NCBI GenBank assembly: GCA_934702165.1
Contig: CAKUYG010000002.1
Span: 1 to 42,328 of the forward strand
DNA: 42,328 nt
Reading direction: 5' to 3'
Origin: an uncultured Bacteroidales bacterium
GTDB taxonomy: Bacteria > Bacteroidota > Bacteroidia > Bacteroidales > UBA932
Shown: one piece after another, positions 1-9,166 of the stretch
Layout of the letters: each line of letters starts with the position of its first letter
How positions within the stretch are numbered: the first letter of the stretch is position 1
Program-made: the position numbers and the translations under genes
The notes under the pieces: model-generated
Told to the model about the DNA's origin: nothing
What the model saw: only the letters and a program-made list of their open reading frames with translations
Database searches by the model: none

Positions 1-3000
1 GTTCAAGATGATCAGGACAGCCGTCAAGGAAGCAAAGTCAAGGGGCATGAAAGTCTGGCTCATCGATGACGCCAAGTATCCGAGCGGTTTTGCAGGAGGA
101 AAGTTTTCACGCGAAAGGCCGGATCTTAAGATGTGGGCACTCATCCAGATGGACTCCACCATCATAGTTCCTGCCGGAGAGGAGATTACGGATACCCGCG
201 TCCCTGTGGGTGCCGTCTCCGCCGTGGCCATATCAGAAGGACAGACCAACCGCATAGTCCCGATTGAGGACAGAAAGATCAGCTTCAATGCCGGAGAACA
301 CGGCTGGACCATACTTTTTGCCGGGTACGCGCATAAGAGCGGCGACACACGGGCTGTCAACAACCCAACCCACGGCAAGGACACATCTAATTTCCTGCAC
401 GACCACCTGAACCCTGAAGCCGTTGACCAGTTCATAGCCTGGACCCATGAAGCCGCCAAGAAAGAGCTTGGAGCCGAGATGGGCAAAACTGTTATGGGAT
501 TCCGTGGAGACGAGCCCGAATACATGTACACTCCATGGACACCGGCCATAATAGATGTGTTCAAACAGAAGAAAGGCTATGACCCCACCCCGTATTTCGC
601 ATCGTTCTTCGCTCCAGTAAAGACCGAGCAGGAGAAGAGAGTCAAGGCTGACTACTGGGACATCTGGTCGGAGATGTTTGCAGATGTATTCTTCAAACGC
701 CAGGCAGACTGGCACGAGAAAAACGGCATGGCTCACATCACCCACCTCAACAACGAGCACATAATGCCTGTGAATATCGAGGCCAACGGCGACTTCTTCC
801 GGGTCCTCAACAGAGTGCAGATCCCTGGAGTGGACGTGATCAACTCCCATGTAGCCCCCGGAGTGGACAACGACTTTCCAAAACTCGCCTCGTCCGTAGC
901 CCATGTATACGGCAAGCCTCGCGCATTCAGCGAGACCATGGGAGCAGTACGTTCCGATCTCACCACAAGCAAACAGGTCCTGAACTACCAGTTTGCCAGA
1001 GGCATCAATTACTTCGAATACAATTTCTGGAGTTCCAAGTCCCAGACAGCGGAAAGCCTCGCGAAAAAACCTCATATGCGGGAACTCTCCGACTACATCA
1101 ACCGGACCTCGTACCTGATGTCCATGGGTGTGCCCGGAGCACGCGTAGCAATGTACTACCCAACCCTGTCCATGTGGCTGGGAAACAACGAGGTATACTG
1201 GGAGCTCTCCGAACTGTCCCAGATGCTTATGCGTCACCAGACCGACTTCGACTATATAGATGACGATGCTTTCTACGAAGCCTTGAAAGTGGGTCCGGGA
1301 TACCTTGAAAATAGCAGCGGACAGAAATACTATACCCTCATCATCCCTTCAGCGGACGTCATCTCCAAAAAGGCCTGGACTGTGATTGAAGATTTCGTCA
1401 AGCTCGGAGGCAAACTGCTTTTCTGGGGTTCCATGCCGAACAGACTTGTAGACAGGACTTTCACCAGCATGGAAGCTTTCCCTGACTGTCCAGAAGCCGT
1501 CCACGAGCCTCTGCGCCGCTGGACCGCACAAGTGGAAAGCGTGATGCCGGAGAAGGAGATGCGCATACTCGCAGACCGTCCTGAAGGCAGTTACATCTCC
1601 GGACCGACAGCCCCATATAGGGTCAATCCAGCTCCAAAACCGGATAACACACAGACCGGTAATGCACCGCGGCGTCGCGCCGCCGACACCCAGGCATGGG
1701 TGACAATCGAGTCGTTCAAGCGCCAGATGGGCATGACTGAAGTCATCATCCCGACAGACAGCATCCGCTATACCCGCAGGATCCTCAAGGATGCAGACCT
1801 TTATTTCATATTCAACGAAGGCTCCAGAGAGCAGACTTTCAAGGCGAGTTTCGATGCTGTCGGCAAAGTCCATGAATGGGACGGGTACACGGGAGAGATT
1901 CGCGACGTCCCTTCGCAGATCAAAGACGACCGGACTGAAGTCGAGTTTACCATTGAGGGTTACGGCAGCCGCATAATCACTATCGAGAAAGACCACAAAA
2001 TATTCAACATCAAAGATTTCGGCGCCATCGGAGACGGTACTGCCATAGACACCAGGGCCATCCAGAAAGCCTCTGACGCGGCATACGCCAACGGAGGCGG
2101 CACGGTCCTGATCCCGGCAGGAGAGTATCTCAGCGGAGCGCTCTTCTTCCGTAACGGAGTGGATCTCTACATAGAAGAAGGTGCTACACTCATATCCACC
2201 GTGGATTCAGATGATTTTCCCCAGATACCTACACGTTTCGAGGGAGTGGAACGCAAATGGCGCAGCGCTTTACTTAATTTCGACAATTCACGCGGTGTCA
2301 AAGTATACGGCAAAGGCACCATCAACGGCCGCGGCCAGGAATGGAGCAAGTACAAGAACAAGGACGGCCATTGGGGACGCCCGCGCATGATCTGCTTCAC
2401 CAACTGCCCTGGAGGCAGCATCAGCGGACTGACCATGCTCAACCACGCGTCCTGGTGTCTCCATGTCCTGTACACAGACGGCTTCAGCATCGACTCCCTG
2501 CACATAAGCGTATCCTCGTATGTTCCAAGCTCCGACGGGATTGACATAGACTCATCAAGCAACATCAGGATAACCGATGTCTATACCAATGTGACGGACG
2601 ACTGCCTCTCCATAAAGAGCGGCAAGAACGAAGACGGACGCAGGGTAGCCAGACCAAGCATGAACATACTTGTACAGCACTGCAATTTCGACGGAGGCCA
2701 CGGGGTAGCGATGGGAAGCGAGATCTCCGGATGCATACGAAACGTGATGATAGAAAACTGCATCTGCGGAGAGAAGAACCAGGCCCCGGTACGCTTCAAG
2801 TCACAGCCGTCACGAGGCGGCATAGTGGAGGACATCACGTTCAAAGACTTCACCCTCAACAACTGTGGCACCTTCATCTCCGCCAACATGATCTGGAGGA
2901 TGGTGGAGGATTACAAACCCTACTCGCCGCGCACCATTCTGAGGGACATCAAGGTGATCAATGTCCACGGCACAGCCAGGACAGCCGGTGACATCATCGG

Positions 3001-3202
3001 AGACCCGGCTGCCCCGATCCCGGAAGGGACGTTCAAGTTCGAGAACTGCAACCTCACCGTCCAGCGGGGACTGAACCTTGCGAACGTGGACCAAAAGAAT
3101 TTCAACGGACTCCAGATCACCGTACCGGAAGGAGTCCAGAAGATAAACAGAATCGAAGTTGAAACCGGTGGCAGAGCCTCCGGCAACAGAAAAAGACAAT
3201 AA
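1..3202 (+). CDS. GH106-like alpha-L-rhamnosidase fused to GH28 polygalacturonase (5' truncated)
   Basis: The reading frame is open to the first base of the window, so the true start and signal peptide lie upstream; the first visible ATG is at 8. Counting from that ATG, residues 1 to about 655 resemble GH106 rhamnosidases: an IDDAKYPSG loop near residues 19-27, a GDEP segment near 167 and an SETMG segment with Glu at 309, followed by a beta-sandwich region. Residues from about 664 to 1000 form a GH28 right-handed beta-helix beginning NIKDFGAIGDG, with the family's catalytic signatures SDGID (about 841), DDC (about 865), GHG (about 898) and a RFK in the RIK position. GH28 hydrolyses galacturonic linkages and GH106 removes rhamnose, so the fusion fits rhamnogalacturonan breakdown in the periplasm or at the surface. 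The stop is 8 bases before mutS. The GH28 assignment is firm; the GH106 assignment is by motif resemblance. Confidence 0.85.
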   Translation, partial: FKMIRTAVKEAKSRGMKVWLIDDAKYPSGFAGGKFSRERPDLKMWALIQMDSTIIVPAGEEITDTRVPVGAVSAVAISEGQTNRIVPIEDRKISFNAGEHGWTILFAGYAHKSGDTRAVNNPTHGKDTSNFLHDHLNPEAVDQFIAWTHEAAKKELGAEMGKTVMGFRGDEPEYMYTPWTPAIIDVFKQKKGYDPTPYFASFFAPVKTEQEKRVKADYWDIWSEMFADVFFKRQADWHEKNGMAHITHLNNEHIMPVNIEANGDFFRVLNRVQIPGVDVINSHVAPGVDNDFPKLASSVAHVYGKPRAFSETMGAVRSDLTTSKQVLNYQFARGINYFEYNFWSSKSQTAESLAKKPHMRELSDYINRTSYLMSMGVPGARVAMYYPTLSMWLGNNEVYWELSELSQMLMRHQTDFDYIDDDAFYEALKVGPGYLENSSGQKYYTLIIPSADVISKKAWTVIEDFVKLGGKLLFWGSMPNRLVDRTFTSMEAFPDCPEAVHEPLRRWTAQVESVMPEKEMRILADRPEGSYISGPTAPYRVNPAPKPDNTQTGNAPRRRAADTQAWVTIESFKRQMGMTEVIIPTDSIRYTRRILKDADLYFIFNEGSREQTFKASFDAVGKVHEWDGYTGEIRDVPSQIKDDRTEVEFTIEGYGSRIITIEKDHKIFNIKDFGAIGDGTAIDTRAIQKASDAAYANGGGTVLIPAGEYLSGALFFRNGVDLYIEEGATLISTVDSDDFPQIPTRFEGVERKWRSALLNFDNSRGVKVYGKGTINGRGQEWSKYKNKDGHWGRPRMICFTNCPGGSISGLTMLNHASWCLHVLYTDGFSIDSLHISVSSYVPSSDGIDIDSSSNIRITDVYTNVTDDCLSIKSGKNEDGRRVARPSMNILVQHCNFDGGHGVAMGSEISGCIRNVMIENCICGEKNQAPVRFKSQPSRGGIVEDITFKDFTLNNCGTFISANMIWRMVEDYKPYSPRTILRDIKVINVHGTARTAGDIIGDPAAPIPEGTFKFENCNLTVQRGLNLANVDQKNFNGLQITVPEGVQKINRIEVETGGRASGNRKRQ

Positions 3203-3210
3203 ACTCAATC

Positions 3211-5805
3211 ATGGCGAAAAGCGGAGAAGACACACCGATGCTGAAACACTACTTCAGCATCAAAGCACAGAACCCTGAAGCACTGCTCCTGTACAGGGTC
3301 GGGGACTTCTATGAGACCTACGCGGACGATGCTGTACTCGCGAGCAAAGTCCTGGGACTCGTGCTGACAAAGCGTTCCAACGGAGACAAAGGCAGCACAC
3401 AGATGGCCGGCTTCCCGCACCATGCCCTCGAATCCTACCTTCAGAAACTCATCCGTGCCGGGCACAAGGTAGCAGTATGCGACCAGCTTGAAGACCCGGC
3501 GCTGGCCAAAAACAAACTCGTGAAGCGAGGGGTCACCGAGATCCTCACCCCGGGCATAGCTTTCGGTGCCGGGATGCTCGAACAGAAAGAGCACAACTAT
3601 CTGGCTGGACTGACCCTTGACGGGAACAACTGCGGGGCGGCCTTTCTGGACGCATCCACCGGCACTTTCCAGGTCGCTCAGGGTCCTGTCGAGTATATCG
3701 GCACACTGATGTCATCTTTCGGGCCAAAAGAACTGGTAGTCAAGAGGGAAGACGTCAAAAGGGCAAAAGAACTCTTCGGGGACTACTACATCACCTCACT
3801 GGACGAGTGGGCTTTTGTGCAGGAGGCCGCGGAAGAGAGACTGCGCAACCAATTTAAAGTAAAGAATCTTAAAGGTTTTGCCGTGGATCAGTTTCCGCTT
3901 GCGCTCTGTTCCGCAGGTGCGCTACTGGTCTACCTGGAGCAGACTCACCATGCGGGGCTCGGCAACATCTGCTCCATTTCCAGGATAGATTCCGACAAAT
4001 TCGTATGGATGGACAGATTCACATTCCGCAATCTCGAAGTGTTCCAGAGCAATGCAGGCAAGGACGGGGTGAGTCTTGTGGACACGATAGACAGATGCTG
4101 CTCCAGCATGGGCTCACGCCTCCTCAGGCAGTGGCTGTCGATGCCTGTCATGGATCTCAAGGAACTGGAATCACGGTACGACATCGTACAGTTTTTCACC
4201 GACAACGGTCAGGCCCTCTCCGGCATGCAGGAGGATATCAGTGAAATCGGGGATCTGGAAAGAGCCGTGTCACGCCTGGCCACCGGCAAGATCATGCCAC
4301 GTGAAATGCTCCAACTGGCAAAGTCCCTCAGGCGGATGAACCCGATCAGGGAAAGATGCGCTGATAGCGGATGCGACGCCCTTTCCAGACTCGCCGGAGG
4401 GCTCCGCAACACAGATGAGGCCATGATGAGGATAAGCGGCACCCTGTCCGACAACTCCGCGGCACAGATAGGCAAGGGAGACGTGATCGCCACTGGAGTC
4501 GACAGCAAGCTGGATGAACTCCGGGAGATCTCCCGTGGCGGCAAGGACTATCTGCAGAAGATGCAGCAGCGGGAAATGGAACGCACCGGCATCAGCACAC
4601 TGAAAATCGGCTACAACAATGTCTTCGGCTACTATATCGAGGTCAGGAACTCCGCAAAGGAAAAAGTGCCCTCCGAGTGGATCCGCAAGCAGACTCTCGT
4701 CAATGCGGAACGCTACATCACGACCGAACTCAAGGAATACGAGGAACAGATACTCAATGCCGAAACCACCATCTATGAGCTTGAGAGCAGGCTCTACGCC
4801 GCCCTCGTGGCGGATGTGCAGAAATCTATCAAGGACATCCAGGGCAACAGCCGCATCATATCAAAAATAGATGTCCTGCAGGGCTTTGCACAGCAGGCGC
4901 TTGACAGACACTATTGCCGGCCCGAAGTGGACAAGTCTTCCGTCCTGCAGATCAAAGCCGGGAGACACCCCGTGATAGAGACCCTGATGGGACCGGGCGA
5001 GGAATACGTGCCGAACGACATATCCATGGACAGCAAGGGCGACCAGATCATCATCCTCACAGGCCCTAACATGGCCGGAAAATCCGCCCTGCTGCGCCAG
5101 ACAGCACTCATAGTACTTATGGCCCAGATCGGTTCGTTCGTCCCTGCGCAGGAGGCCAGATTCGGATATTTCGACAAGATCTTCACCCGAGTAGGAGCCA
5201 CGGACAACATCTCCCGTGGAGAATCTACCTTCATGGTGGAGATGACCGAGACGGCGATGATAATGCACAACCTCTCCGCCCGCTCGCTCGTGCTTCTCGA
5301 TGAGATAGGCCGCGGCACATCCACCTACGACGGGATGTCCATAGCCAGAGCCCTCGTGGAGTACATACACAACGAGGGGAAAGGTGCCAAAACACTTTTC
5401 GCCACACACTACCACGAACTCAACGACATGGAGAACATCTACCCGAGAGTGAAGAACTACCATATAGCCATAAAAGAGGACGGTAAGAACATCATCTTCT
5501 TACGCAAGCTCGAGCCGGGAGGTGTGGCACACAGTTTCGGAATACACGTGGCAAGACTTGCAGGCATGCCGCGCGAAGTGGTGGAATCCGCAGAGAGGAC
5601 TCTGCGTCAGCTGGAGGCGCGCGAGAAGCATGCCGGGAAGATGGAGCTGGAAGATGACGGGAGCATGCAGTTGTCGTTTTTCCAGCTTGACGACCCAACC
5701 CTCTCCTCGCTCAAGGAAAAGCTGGAGGGGGCGGATCTCAACAATATGACCCCGATGCAGGCATTTGACCTGCTGAGGAGGATGAAAGAAGAACTCGGAA
5801 TCTAA
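3211..5805 (+). CDS. mutS: DNA mismatch repair protein MutS
   Basis: MutS recognises mismatches and small loops and starts methyl-independent or directed repair with MutL. The 864-residue product has the usual length. The N-terminal mismatch-binding domain contains the Phe-x-Glu motif inside GDFYETY (F33, E35). The ATPase domain has Walker A GPNMAGKS at 618-625, Walker B LLDEIGRGTST, and the ATHYHEL segment; the C-terminal helix-turn-helix tail is present. The ATG at 3211 gives a start directly at the conserved region TPMLKHYFSIK. It lies only 8 bases after the glycosidase stop with no visible promoter between, so read-through transcription is possible although the functions are unrelated. 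Its stop codon overlaps that of the convergent folA. Confidence 0.98.
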   Translation: MAKSGEDTPMLKHYFSIKAQNPEALLLYRVGDFYETYADDAVLASKVLGLVLTKRSNGDKGSTQMAGFPHHALESYLQKLIRAGHKVAVCDQLEDPALAKNKLVKRGVTEILTPGIAFGAGMLEQKEHNYLAGLTLDGNNCGAAFLDASTGTFQVAQGPVEYIGTLMSSFGPKELVVKREDVKRAKELFGDYYITSLDEWAFVQEAAEERLRNQFKVKNLKGFAVDQFPLALCSAGALLVYLEQTHHAGLGNICSISRIDSDKFVWMDRFTFRNLEVFQSNAGKDGVSLVDTIDRCCSSMGSRLLRQWLSMPVMDLKELESRYDIVQFFTDNGQALSGMQEDISEIGDLERAVSRLATGKIMPREMLQLAKSLRRMNPIRERCADSGCDALSRLAGGLRNTDEAMMRISGTLSDNSAAQIGKGDVIATGVDSKLDELREISRGGKDYLQKMQQREMERTGISTLKIGYNNVFGYYIEVRNSAKEKVPSEWIRKQTLVNAERYITTELKEYEEQILNAETTIYELESRLYAALVADVQKSIKDIQGNSRIISKIDVLQGFAQQALDRHYCRPEVDKSSVLQIKAGRHPVIETLMGPGEEYVPNDISMDSKGDQIIILTGPNMAGKSALLRQTALIVLMAQIGSFVPAQEARFGYFDKIFTRVGATDNISRGESTFMVEMTETAMIMHNLSARSLVLLDEIGRGTSTYDGMSIARALVEYIHNEGKGAKTLFATHYHELNDMENIYPRVKNYHIAIKEDGKNIIFLRKLEPGGVAHSFGIHVARLAGMPREVVESAERTLRQLEAREKHAGKMELEDDGSMQLSFFQLDDPTLSSLKEKLEGADLNNMTPMQAFDLLRRMKEELGI

Positions 5806-6299
5806 GCCCTTCTCTTATAGACCACAAACTCGAAGCGTATCCCGCTCCGCTCATCCGTGAGGGTGTCGGAGCGGGACCGCTCTTCCCAGAGGGTAAGATC
5901 AATCTCAGGGAAAAAGGCGTCAGCATCAGGTACGGTGGTATGGATACGCGTGATGTAGAGCCTGTCCATCTCCCCGAGGACTTCCTTGTAGACGGACGCG
6001 CCGCCCATGATGAAGCAGCGCTCCGAAGGCTCAGCCGCAGCGTAGGCTTCCGGAACGGAACTTACTCTCACCACCCCATCCGGCAGAGGGATCTCACGAC
6101 GTGAAAGAACTATATTTTTACGGCCAGGCAGAGGACGCCCGATGGACTCGAATGTCGTCCGTCCCATTATCACGGGGCAACCCATGGTCACACGCTTGAA
6201 ATACTTCAGATCCTCGCTGAGATGCCATGGCATGTCTCCACTCCTGCCGATGGCCATGTCATCGGACACGGCCACGATAAGGCACTTTTCCATGCTCAT
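5802..6299 (-). CDS. folA: Dihydrofolate reductase
   Basis: FolA reduces dihydrofolate to tetrahydrofolate with NADPH, restoring the cofactor that ThyA oxidises. The 165-residue protein starts [15 protein letters not shown] and has the substrate-loop segment [15 protein letters not shown], the NADPH-binding [17 protein letters not shown] and the C-terminal [10 protein letters not shown]. The start is taken at the ATG whose first bases overlap the thyA stop as ATGA at 6296-6299; a second ATG at 6293 is also possible, and the longer frame reaching 6329 adds residues that do not match the family. It is the last gene of a minus-strand operon with galM and thyA. Its stop (TAG at 5802-5804) overlaps the mutS stop (TAA at 5803-5805). 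Confidence 0.97.
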   Translation of the reverse strand: MSMEKCLIVAVSDDMAIGRSGDMPWHLSEDLKYFKRVTMGCPVIMGRTTFESIGRPLPGRKNIVLSRREIPLPDGVVRVSSVPEAYAAAEPSERCFIMGGASVYKEVLGEMDRLYITRIHTTVPDADAFFPEIDLTLWEERSRSDTLTDERSGIRFEFVVYKRRA

Positions 6300-7090
6300 A
6301 CAGCTACCGGCGCCTTGATGGCGGGCCAAGGGTCATAACCCTCAAGTGTAAAATCCTCGTAACGGAAGTCGAAGACGCTCTTCACCTCAGGATTGAGCTT
6401 CATCTTCGGCAGGGGCCGCGGCTCCCGGGAGAGCTGCTCGCGCACCTGGTCGAAATGATTGAGGTATATATGCGTATCACCTGTGGTATGGATGAACTCC
6501 CCCGGCTGCAGACCGCAGCACTGCGCTATCATCATGGTCAGCAGGGCGTAAGATGCGATGTTGAACGGCACTCCGAGGAAAGTGTCGGCGCTGCGCTGAT
6601 AAAGTTGGCAGGAGAGCCGCCCGTCCGCAACATAAAACTGAAAAAGGCAGTGGCAAGGAGGAAGGGCCATCTTGTCCACTTCTCCAGGATTCCAGGCACA
6701 GACTATCATGCGGCGCGAGTCGGGGTTGTTATTTATCATCTCTATCACCTCGGAGAGCTGGTCTATCTTCCTCCCGTCAGGGGCCGGCCAGCTGCGCCAC
6801 TGGTGACCATAGACAGGACCGAGATTACCGTTTTCATCGGCCCATTCGTCCCAGATGGAGACGCCGTGCTCCTTGAGGTATTTGATGTTGGTGTCACCGC
6901 TTATGAACCACAGGAGTTCATAGATTATAGACTTCAGGTGCACTTTCTTGGTCGTGAGAAGAGGGAAACCTTCCGATAGGTCGAAACGCATCTGGTGCCC
7001 GAAGATGCTCTTTGTACCCACACCGGTACGGTCATGACGGACCGTACCGGTATCCATTATCTCCTGGAGCAGATCGAGGTATTGTCTCAT
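6296..7090 (-). CDS. thyA: Thymidylate synthase
   Basis: ThyA methylates dUMP to dTMP using methylene-tetrahydrofolate, giving dihydrofolate. The protein is 264 residues, the same as the classical enzyme. It carries the N-terminal [13 protein letters not shown] loop, VYGHQWRSW, the catalytic cysteine C146 within [12 protein letters not shown], the [19 protein letters not shown] segment and the C-terminal APVAV. It overlaps galM by four bases (ATGA at 7087-7090) and folA by four bases, so the three genes are translationally coupled. Pairing thyA with folA joins the consumer and regenerator of reduced folate. Confidence 0.98.
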   Translation of the reverse strand: MRQYLDLLQEIMDTGTVRHDRTGVGTKSIFGHQMRFDLSEGFPLLTTKKVHLKSIIYELLWFISGDTNIKYLKEHGVSIWDEWADENGNLGPVYGHQWRSWPAPDGRKIDQLSEVIEMINNNPDSRRMIVCAWNPGEVDKMALPPCHCLFQFYVADGRLSCQLYQRSADTFLGVPFNIASYALLTMMIAQCCGLQPGEFIHTTGDTHIYLNHFDQVREQLSREPRPLPKMKLNPEVKSVFDFRYEDFTLEGYDPWPAIKAPVAV

Positions 7091-8136
7091 TTCTTCACCC
7101 CGAATGCAAAGATTATCGCCTCGTGGTACTCCTCTCCCGGCCTCAGTACTGTGCTCGGATATTCAGGCTTGTTCGGGCTGTCAGGGAAGTGCTGGCATTC
7201 AAGGGCCACACCGTAGTAATCATGGTAAATGCGTCCCCTCCTGCCCTCCGGGCACCCTTCAAGCCAGTTGCCGGTATAGACCTGTATGCCTGGCTGTGTC
7301 GTGTAGACCTTTAGCTCCCTTCCGCTCTGCTTCGAATAGAGTTCGGCAGCCTCCTGGAGCTGCCCGGGCATATACCCGTCGATCACCCAGCAGGCATCGT
7401 ACCCTTTTCCGAAGTTGAGCGCCGGGAAGTCCTTCTTTATGTCCCTGCCCAGTGTCTTGGCTGTGAGGAAATCCATCGGCGTGCCGGCCACCGGCTCGGA
7501 ATCACCTACAGGAATCAGACTGCTGTCCGTAGGCAGGTATTCAGAGGCGTTGAGTTTGAGATACTGGCGGAGCACCGAGCCCTTGCAATTGAGGTTGAAG
7601 TAACAGTGATTCGTGAGGTTGATCACGGTAGGGGCATCGCTCTTGGCGGAGAATGTCAGGCGAAGCTCGTTTTCCTCGCTCCACTCATACCTGGCCACTA
7701 CTGTGATGTTGCCCGGGTATCCCATCTCCCCGTCGGCCGCGCTGCACTTGAACTCCACCCCACCCTTGTGTTTGCGGGACTCCCAAACCTTGTTCTGGAA
7801 TCCGTCCGGCCCGCCGTGCAAGTGATTCGGACCGTTGTTTATCGGAAGGCTGTACTCCTTTCCGTCAAGGGTGAATCTGCCTGCCGCGATGCGGTTGGCG
7901 TAACGTCCCGGGCACTTTCCCATACATGGACCGTCCCCGAAATAGCTCTCCGGCTTAGCGTAGCTGAGCACCACATCGCCCAGTTTTCCGTCTTTGTCGG
8001 GTACGTTTATCGACACGATGCCGGCACCGATGCTGCACAGTGTCGCGGAGGCTCCGCTGGAGTTCTTGAGAGTGTATCTGTAGACGGGAGTCCCGTCAGG
8101 GGTCCTGCCCCATAGTTTACGTGTAATGTCGGTCAT
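7087..8136 (-). CDS. galM: Aldose 1-epimerase (mutarotase)
   Basis: GalM interconverts alpha and beta anomers of galactose and glucose, feeding the alpha form to galactokinase (galK lies at 16131 in this window). The 349-residue protein has the family signatures: [15 protein letters not shown], the GPNHLHGG loop with the substrate-binding His, [10 protein letters not shown] with the catalytic His, and a late AIIFAFGV strand. The catalytic Glu is probably in the [13 protein letters not shown] segment. No signal peptide is visible, so it should be cytoplasmic. The gene overlaps thyA by four bases and starts 12 bases after the lipoprotein gene; linkage to nucleotide genes looks like operon coincidence, not pathway logic. 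Confidence 0.96.
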   Translation of the reverse strand: MTDITRKLWGRTPDGTPVYRYTLKNSSGASATLCSIGAGIVSINVPDKDGKLGDVVLSYAKPESYFGDGPCMGKCPGRYANRIAAGRFTLDGKEYSLPINNGPNHLHGGPDGFQNKVWESRKHKGGVEFKCSAADGEMGYPGNITVVARYEWSEENELRLTFSAKSDAPTVINLTNHCYFNLNCKGSVLRQYLKLNASEYLPTDSSLIPVGDSEPVAGTPMDFLTAKTLGRDIKKDFPALNFGKGYDACWVIDGYMPGQLQEAAELYSKQSGRELKVYTTQPGIQVYTGNWLEGCPEGRRGRIYHDYYGVALECQHFPDSPNKPEYPSTVLRPGEEYHEAIIFAFGVKK

Positions 8137-8148
8137 ATAGTGATATGT

Positions 8149-9114
8149 TTATTGATTTGTCTGAAGATTGTCAAGAAACATGAGCACCCTCTCCACCGGC
8201 GCGTCCTTATATATGACTCGCTTCTGCGAATCAAGAAGATACAGGGACGGTATAGCTCTGACGTAGTATAGGGAATCAGTGTTGATGATCTGGGAGAAAT
8301 CGTATCCGTTGACCCAGTCGCGAGGGTATGAGGGCTCATATTCGAGCCACTTGTCCAGCTCGTCATCGATATAGATGTTGACAATGGCAAGCTCTCCCCT
8401 GCTTATCATCCCCGGAACATAGGAGCGGCTGCCGATCTGGTCTATGATCTCCTTGCAGGCGGTGCAGCCGGGGTTGCTGAAGAAGAGCATCGTGTAACCG
8501 GCCTTCTCCCCGTAGAGATGGTGCATGCGCCCGAAAGCATCCTTGAACTTGAAATCCGGGACCGCGCTGCCGTAAGGGTTGAGCCGGCACTTCTCAAGCT
8601 CGAAGCGGTAGCCGGCAAGCCTTTCCGGACGTGTGAAACGGGACTCTGTCAAACCCTCCACGAACGGCAGGTAGAGATCCTCGCTGCGCAAAGGGGAATT
8701 GGGATCGTAAAGGCAGGAGGCGAACATTTCCGTAAAACGCATATAGAACAGGGATGACGTGTCCTGCTTCTGCCTGGATTCTATTTTCGAGAATGTGTTC
8801 TTGAGTCTTTGCTGCGCCACAGGGACGGGAAGCTTGTCAAGAAGGGCGACATATAGGGATATGTTCTGCTCCACCTCCTTGTCAGGCACCCCGAGAATGC
8901 CGGCCGAATCGGTGGGCCACTGCCCCGTAAAAAAAGCATCCCAGTAATGGTCCAGTATATAGTCGAGCTGCTCCGCAGGTTCGGTGATCATCGCAGGCAG
9001 CTCCGCTTTCGGAAAAGAACGCTCCGGGGCCGCCTGCTGCACAGAGCCTGAACGGCTGCCGCAGGACAGGGCGACAGCCAGCAAACATGCGAATATCAGT
9101 ATCTTTTTCATCAA
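8149..9114 (-). CDS. Lipoprotein with DUF5106-like region and thioredoxin-like domain
   Basis: The 321-residue product begins with a lipoprotein signal (MMKKILIFACLLAVALSCG; lipobox ALSC), so it should be anchored by the Cys near residue 18. The middle is helical and resembles the DUF5106 region of Bacteroidota proteins. The last 130 residues look like a thioredoxin/TlpA fold: FKFKDAFGRMHHLYG, then MLFFSNPGCTACKEIIDQI with a CTAC redox motif, and later AIPSLYLLDSQKRVIYK with the expected cis-Pro. This suggests a periplasmic disulfide oxidoreductase or reductase of unknown partner. It is the first gene of the operon with galM, thyA and folA and is divergent from the 9167 gene across 52 bases. 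The family name is from memory; the CxxC and lipobox are seen directly. Confidence 0.8.
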   Translation of the reverse strand: MMKKILIFACLLAVALSCGSRSGSVQQAAPERSFPKAELPAMITEPAEQLDYILDHYWDAFFTGQWPTDSAGILGVPDKEVEQNISLYVALLDKLPVPVAQQRLKNTFSKIESRQKQDTSSLFYMRFTEMFASCLYDPNSPLRSEDLYLPFVEGLTESRFTRPERLAGYRFELEKCRLNPYGSAVPDFKFKDAFGRMHHLYGEKAGYTMLFFSNPGCTACKEIIDQIGSRSYVPGMISRGELAIVNIYIDDELDKWLEYEPSYPRDWVNGYDFSQIINTDSLYYVRAIPSLYLLDSQKRVIYKDAPVERVLMFLDNLQTNQ

Positions 9115-9153
9115 AGTCTATCGAAACAAGGTCTAAAGTTATGCAAAAAATGT

Positions 9154-9161
9154 TAGATTTG
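9154..9161 (+). promoter_or_regulatory. Bacteroidota -7 promoter element for the 9167 gene
   Basis: TAGATTTG matches TAnnTTTG exactly. The last G is only five bases before the ATG at 9167, so transcription would begin about two bases before the start codon. No TTTG is visible at the -33 position. Confidence 0.5.
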
Positions 9162-9166
9162 CCCCT

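Noticed and set aside
233..1237. A 334-codon open frame on the minus strand opposite the glycosidase
   Set aside because: It lies wholly antisense to well-conserved GH106-like motifs and its product shows no recognisable domain; high GC makes such antisense frames common here.
9115..9166. Possible -7 element TAACTTTA on the minus strand for the 9114 lipoprotein gene
   Set aside because: It misses the final G of TAnnTTTG and has no -33 partner, so I did not list it as a promoter.
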